Source: CAYVKM01 sp964452045 | GTDB taxonomy: Bacteria; Calditrichota; Calditrichia; RBG-13-44-9 | Assembly (NCBI GenBank): GCA_964452045.1 | Contig: CAYVKM010000122.1 | Location: 1-8,328, forward strand | Direction: 5' to 3' | Length of the DNA: 8,328 nt | Shown here: one piece after another, positions 6,404 through 8,328 of the stretch | How positions within the stretch are numbered: position 1 is the first letter of the stretch | Layout: the number at the start of each line of letters is the position of its first letter | Made by a program: the position numbers and the translations under genes | The notes under the pieces: model-generated | What the model was told of the DNA's origin: nothing | The model's input: the letters and a program-made list of their open reading frames with translations, nothing else | The model's database searches: none

Positions 6404-7267
6404 ATGTTAAAAGAACAAGGCAAATTAATACAGATTGACAGATTTCGTGCATACGATGTCATTACTTTAATTTACCTGGCAACATGGATTTCTCTTATTG
6501 TGATCTATCATTCTGTGATCCCACATACCAATATATTTTTAATTTTCCATCTCATCGCCTTTATCTTCACTCTTCTATTTGCGGGAATGTTACCGGTAAG
6601 TGCATGGATTGATTTCTTCCGAAAATGGTATCCCTTTCTCTTTTTACCACTCTCTTTCGCTGTATTTCACTATCTAATTCCACGCATTCATCCTGGAAAT
6701 ATAGATAATACATTAATAAAAATTGATCTCTGGTTAATTGGATCGAATCCTACTGTCTGGTTGGAAAAATATCATTATTCATTTTTAACGGAAATACTCC
6801 AGATAAGCTATCTGGCGTTTTATTTTTTGCCCCTACTTATACTGGTACCTTTCTATATTCAGAAGAAAGAAAAGTTATTCAATGAATTCGCATTAGTAAT
6901 TTTGCTGGGATTTTATCTGTCTTATTTCGGTTATTTGATATTTCCCGCCCTAGGCCCCCGTTATTTTCTTGCCAATCTCCAGCATATTCCTCTGGTTACC
7001 AGTAATGTCTACAATTCCATAAGCAGTACATTGAACGGACTTGAAAACATCCAGTGGGATGCTTTCCCAAGCGGACACGTCACCATCGCCTTGCTCTACT
7101 CTCATTATGCTTTTAAATATTTTCGTAAAATGTTTTTTTGGACACTCCCAATTGTCCTGCTACTTATAATTTCCACTGTGTATCTCAGATACCACTATTT
7201 GATCGATGTAATTGCCGGTATTGCTCTTTATGGAGTTGTTCTTCTGGTAAGTCACAAGATTAAATAA
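6404..7267 (+). CDS. PAP2-superfamily integral-membrane protein, Aur1/Ipt-like
   Basis: A 287-residue polytopic membrane protein (numbering from ATG 6404) with about six to eight hydrophobic segments. The PAP2 active-site motifs are present in order: FPALGPRYF (180-188) as the Aur1-type first motif with GPR, AFPSGH (221-225 PSGH core) with the catalytic His, and STVYLRYHYLID (257-268), whose His264 and Asp268 form the third motif. This spacing fits the branch that includes fungal inositol-phosphoceramide synthase AUR1 and bacterial PAP2_3 proteins. Members move or remove lipid phosphate or phosphoinositol head groups. Whether this one is a phosphatase or a transferase cannot be decided here. 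An in-frame TTG at 6386 would add six residues. Neither start has a clear Shine-Dalgarno; ATG is preferred. It follows glgC by 80 bp without a convincing terminator, so co-transcription is possible but a functional link is not obvious. Base composition is more AT-rich than in the upstream genes, as expected partly from its Phe, Ile, Leu and Tyr content. Confidence 0.85.
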   Translation: MLKEQGKLIQIDRFRAYDVITLIYLATWISLIVIYHSVIPHTNIFLIFHLIAFIFTLLFAGMLPVSAWIDFFRKWYPFLFLPLSFAVFHYLIPRIHPGNIDNTLIKIDLWLIGSNPTVWLEKYHYSFLTEILQISYLAFYFLPLLILVPFYIQKKEKLFNEFALVILLGFYLSYFGYLIFPALGPRYFLANLQHIPLVTSNVYNSISSTLNGLENIQWDAFPSGHVTIALLYSHYAFKYFRKMFFWTLPIVLLLIISTVYLRYHYLIDVIAGIALYGVVLLVSHKIK

Positions 7268-7306
7268 ATCCTTATTTATCCCCGATTTTTTTATTATTTA
7301 ATCTTG
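7255..7306 (+). repeat. 13-bp inverted repeat spanning the PAP2 stop codon (possible terminator-like hairpin)
   Basis: CAAGATTAAATAA (7255-7267) includes the PAP2 stop codon and is perfectly complementary to TTATTTAATCTTG (7294-7306), with a 26-nt loop. The loop contains a second TTATTTA (7272-7278) that can pair with TAAATAA (7261-7267) to form a smaller competing hairpin, followed by GATTTTTTTATT. The small hairpin with its T-run is a weak terminator. The long one would sequester the stop-codon region. The 3' arm also overlaps a TTGACA. Confidence 0.5.
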
Positions 7307-7332
7307 ACAAATTCTTCACAAGCTCTTAAATT
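7304..7332 (+). promoter_or_regulatory. Possible distal sigma70-type promoter
   Basis: A perfect TTGACA (7304-7309) is followed after exactly 17 bases by TAAATT (7327-7332), a four-of-six match to the -10 box. It would give a leader of about 200 nt before the HTH gene that includes the 9-bp inverted repeat. The -35 lies inside the 3' arm of the inverted repeat at 7255-7306. Confidence is modest because the spacer is AT-rich and the -10 is poor. Confidence 0.3.
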
Positions 7333-7342
7333 AGCTAAAAAA

Positions 7343-7403
7343 TAGCAAATAATGATAAAGTTTGTGTAAAATAAATTGAAATTCTTCGAATAAATATTTG
7401 CTA
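7343..7403. repeat. 9-bp inverted repeat TAGCAAATA / TATTTGCTA
   Basis: TAGCAAATA (7343-7351) recurs inverted as TATTTGCTA (7395-7403), 43 bases apart. Between them sits ATTC-TTC-GAAT (7381-7391), which can form its own small hairpin. The arms could be two half-sites for a regulator, possibly the adjacent HTH protein, or the base of a folded leader RNA. Either reading is an inference, since chance repeats of this size are possible in AT-rich DNA. Confidence 0.3.
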
Positions 7404-7461
7404 CTCTAAATAAGTGTGTTTAAAAATGCAACTTACCAATCCTTCGTACAAATGAGAACTT

Positions 7462-7489
7462 TTGTCAATTATATCACGAATCATATATT
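7462..7489 (+). promoter_or_regulatory. Possible proximal sigma70-type promoter for the HTH gene
   Basis: TTGTCA (7462-7467) and TATATT (7484-7489) each match the consensus in five of six positions, with a 16-base spacer. Transcription would start near 7496 and give a leader of about 45 nt that carries the AAGGAAGGA ribosome binding site. It is the best promoter candidate in the window for the HTH-cytochrome pair. Confidence 0.4.
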
Positions 7490-7526
7490 GAATAAACCGG
7501 CTTGAGATATGATTACTTATAAATAC

Positions 7527-7535
7527 AAGGAAGGA
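7527..7535 (+). promoter_or_regulatory. Shine-Dalgarno that fixes the HTH gene start
   Basis: AAGGAAGGA ends six bases before ATG 7542. The earlier in-frame ATG at 7509 would place this sequence inside the coding region and has no comparable site upstream, so translation from 7542 is favoured. Confidence 0.7.
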
Positions 7536-7541
7536 TTTCAG

Positions 7542-7739
7542 ATGGAAACCTCTCAAAAATTACGTCTACTTACCTTAAAAGAAGCCGCTGAATATTTAAG
7601 GATGCACAAAGGAAGTCTTTACCGTTTATTGGAATCCGGAAAGATTGATATTCCCGCCATAAAACTTGGGGGGAAATGGCTTTTCAATCTGGATAGCCTT
7701 AATCAGTATTTAATGAAAAAAGAACAGCATCGCAATTAA
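7542..7739 (+). CDS. Small excisionase/MerR-like helix-turn-helix DNA-binding protein
   Basis: A 65-residue protein made almost wholly of a helix_turn_helix_17-type domain. LTLKEAAEYLRMHKGSLYRL (residues 10-29) is the helix-turn-helix, the beta-wing region follows with IPAIKLGGKWLF, and LDSLNQYL closes the winged fold. This family includes phage excisionases, the DNA-binding part of MerR-like regulators and many free-standing small regulators. No integrase, attachment site or other phage gene is present, so a recombination role is unlikely. The gene lies 53 bp before the multihaem cytochrome on the same strand, and the AT-rich spacer upstream holds inverted repeats it could bind. I infer a local transcriptional regulator of the cytochrome locus. 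There is no sensor or ligand domain, so any signal must come from a partner or from its own expression level. Confidence 0.85.
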   Translation: METSQKLRLLTLKEAAEYLRMHKGSLYRLLESGKIDIPAIKLGGKWLFNLDSLNQYLMKKEQHRN

Positions 7740-7792
7740 TTTGACGATCTGATCTTGAAAAATTTCCAATGACAGCATTGAAAGGATTCCTG

Positions 7793-8328
7793 ATGAAATA
7801 TTTATTGTGTATTATTCTACTTTTTGGATTCTCAGCGTTCGGGCAAAGTAATGAGGATTGCCTGACTTGTCATGCGGATCCCGATTTAACCGGACTCGAC
7901 CGGGAGGGGGTAGAAATTCCCATGTCGGTAGATCCGAGGATCTACGAACAATCGATACACGCGGATTTGAGCTGTGTGGATTGTCATACCAACCTTGCCG
8001 GGATCAAGGATTATCCTCATGCTGAAGAACTTAAACCAGTAGACTGCGGAACATGTCATGAAGATGTTCAGGCTGAATATTCGAAATCAATGCATGGCCT
8101 GAAATTTATCCGTATGGAAAATCTAGCTCCCCAATGCTGGGATTGTCACACAAAGCATAATATATTACCCTCTTCTAATCCAAAATCTTCTACCTATTTT
8201 CAAAATTTGCCCAATACCTGTTGCGGATGCCATGAAAAGAAAAGTCAAATAAGTGATGATGCCTTCAAGCATCCCTGCGTGAGAGCAGAATATTTGAAGG
8301 GAGTACATGGGAAACTGGTTTCGGAAGG
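7793..8328 (+). CDS. Multihaem c-type cytochrome, N-terminal part (runs off the window)
   Basis: The reading frame stays open from ATG 7793 to the window end, giving 178 residues with no stop. A signal peptide (MKYLLCIILLFGFSAFG, likely cut after Gly17) sends it to the periplasm. Five haem-attachment CXXCH motifs are visible: CLTCH 23-27, CVDCH 61-65, CGTCH 85-89, CWDCH 115-119 and CCGCH 143-147. Repeated Y-x2-(S/G)-x-H segments (YEQSIH 51-56, YSKSMH 96-101, YLKGVH 167-172) probably supply distal histidine ligands. This resembles periplasmic electron-transfer cytochromes of anaerobic respiration, often encoded beside a membrane cytochrome b or an iron-sulfur protein. The exact family needs the missing C terminus. 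AAAGGA (7781-7786) supports this start over an in-frame ATG at 7769. It follows the small HTH gene by 53 bp and is probably in the same transcript. More haems are likely downstream. Confidence 0.9.
   Translation, partial: MKYLLCIILLFGFSAFGQSNEDCLTCHADPDLTGLDREGVEIPMSVDPRIYEQSIHADLSCVDCHTNLAGIKDYPHAEELKPVDCGTCHEDVQAEYSKSMHGLKFIRMENLAPQCWDCHTKHNILPSSNPKSSTYFQNLPNTCCGCHEKKSQISDDAFKHPCVRAEYLKGVHGKLVSE

Larger units (their letters stand above)
7268..7541. other. AT-rich gene-free spacer before the HTH-cytochrome genes
   Basis: These 274 bases are strongly AT-rich and contain no credible coding frame on either strand. They hold the 3' part of the 13-bp inverted repeat, a TTGACA-type promoter candidate, the TAGCAAATA/TATTTGCTA inverted repeat and a second promoter candidate close to the HTH gene. 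The spacer is the longest non-coding stretch in the window and looks like a regulatory region for the downstream pair. Confidence 0.6.

Noticed and set aside
7509..7541. Earlier in-frame ATG at 7509 for the small HTH gene
   Set aside because: The strong AAGGAAGGA site lies downstream of it and points to ATG 7542. The extra 11 residues fall outside the helix-turn-helix domain.
7542..7739. HTH protein as a phage excisionase marking a mobile element
   Set aside because: There is no integrase, tRNA, attachment-site repeat or other phage-type gene in the window, and the neighbour is a respiratory cytochrome.

Overview
The window reads as a Gram-negative, free-living bacterium of the FCB/Calditrichota-like kind. 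This is an inference from gene families, not from a marker gene. The clues are an outer-membrane-type lipoprotein with PEGA and Omp28-like domains, a DUF6029-like beta-barrel, a TlpA-type periplasmic thioredoxin and a multihaem c-type cytochrome. All genes lie on the + strand, and coding density is high with moderate GC. There are no rRNA or tRNA genes, insertion sequences, integrases, CRISPR arrays or phage genes, so this looks like ordinary chromosome.

Layout. Positions 1-66 may hold the last 21 codons of an upstream gene. Positions 117-3366 hold three exported proteins in a row: a lipoprotein with a CPPC thioredoxin-like domain, a small exported thioredoxin with WCVPC, and a predicted outer-membrane barrel whose only mature cysteines form a C-x4-C pair near the C terminus. 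The last two are 36 bp apart and probably co-transcribed. I infer a cell-envelope thiol/disulfide module. A strong 13-bp hairpin with a T-tract (3401-3439) closes this block.

Positions 3453-4904 encode an uncharacterised radical SAM protein with an N-terminal cobalamin-binding-like fold. Its start codon sits only 13 nt after the hairpin, so its transcription is puzzling. A spacer of about 140 bp with a 22-bp imperfect palindrome and a possible promoter precedes glgC (5046-6323), which encodes ADP-glucose pyrophosphorylase of glycogen synthesis. A PAP2/Aur1-like integral-membrane phosphatase or phosphotransferase follows (6404-7267).

An AT-rich, gene-free spacer (7268-7541) holds two inverted repeats and two possible sigma70-type promoters. 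It leads into a 65-residue excisionase/MerR-like helix-turn-helix protein (7542-7739). A multihaem cytochrome c (7793 to the window edge) starts 53 bp later and shows five CXXCH motifs in its first 178 residues. The small DNA-binding protein is a natural candidate regulator of the cytochrome locus, which must continue beyond the window.

No clearly new system is proven here. The strongest leads are the three-gene thiol/disulfide plus barrel module, the HTH-cytochrome pair with its structured upstream spacer, and the hairpin jammed against the radical SAM start.
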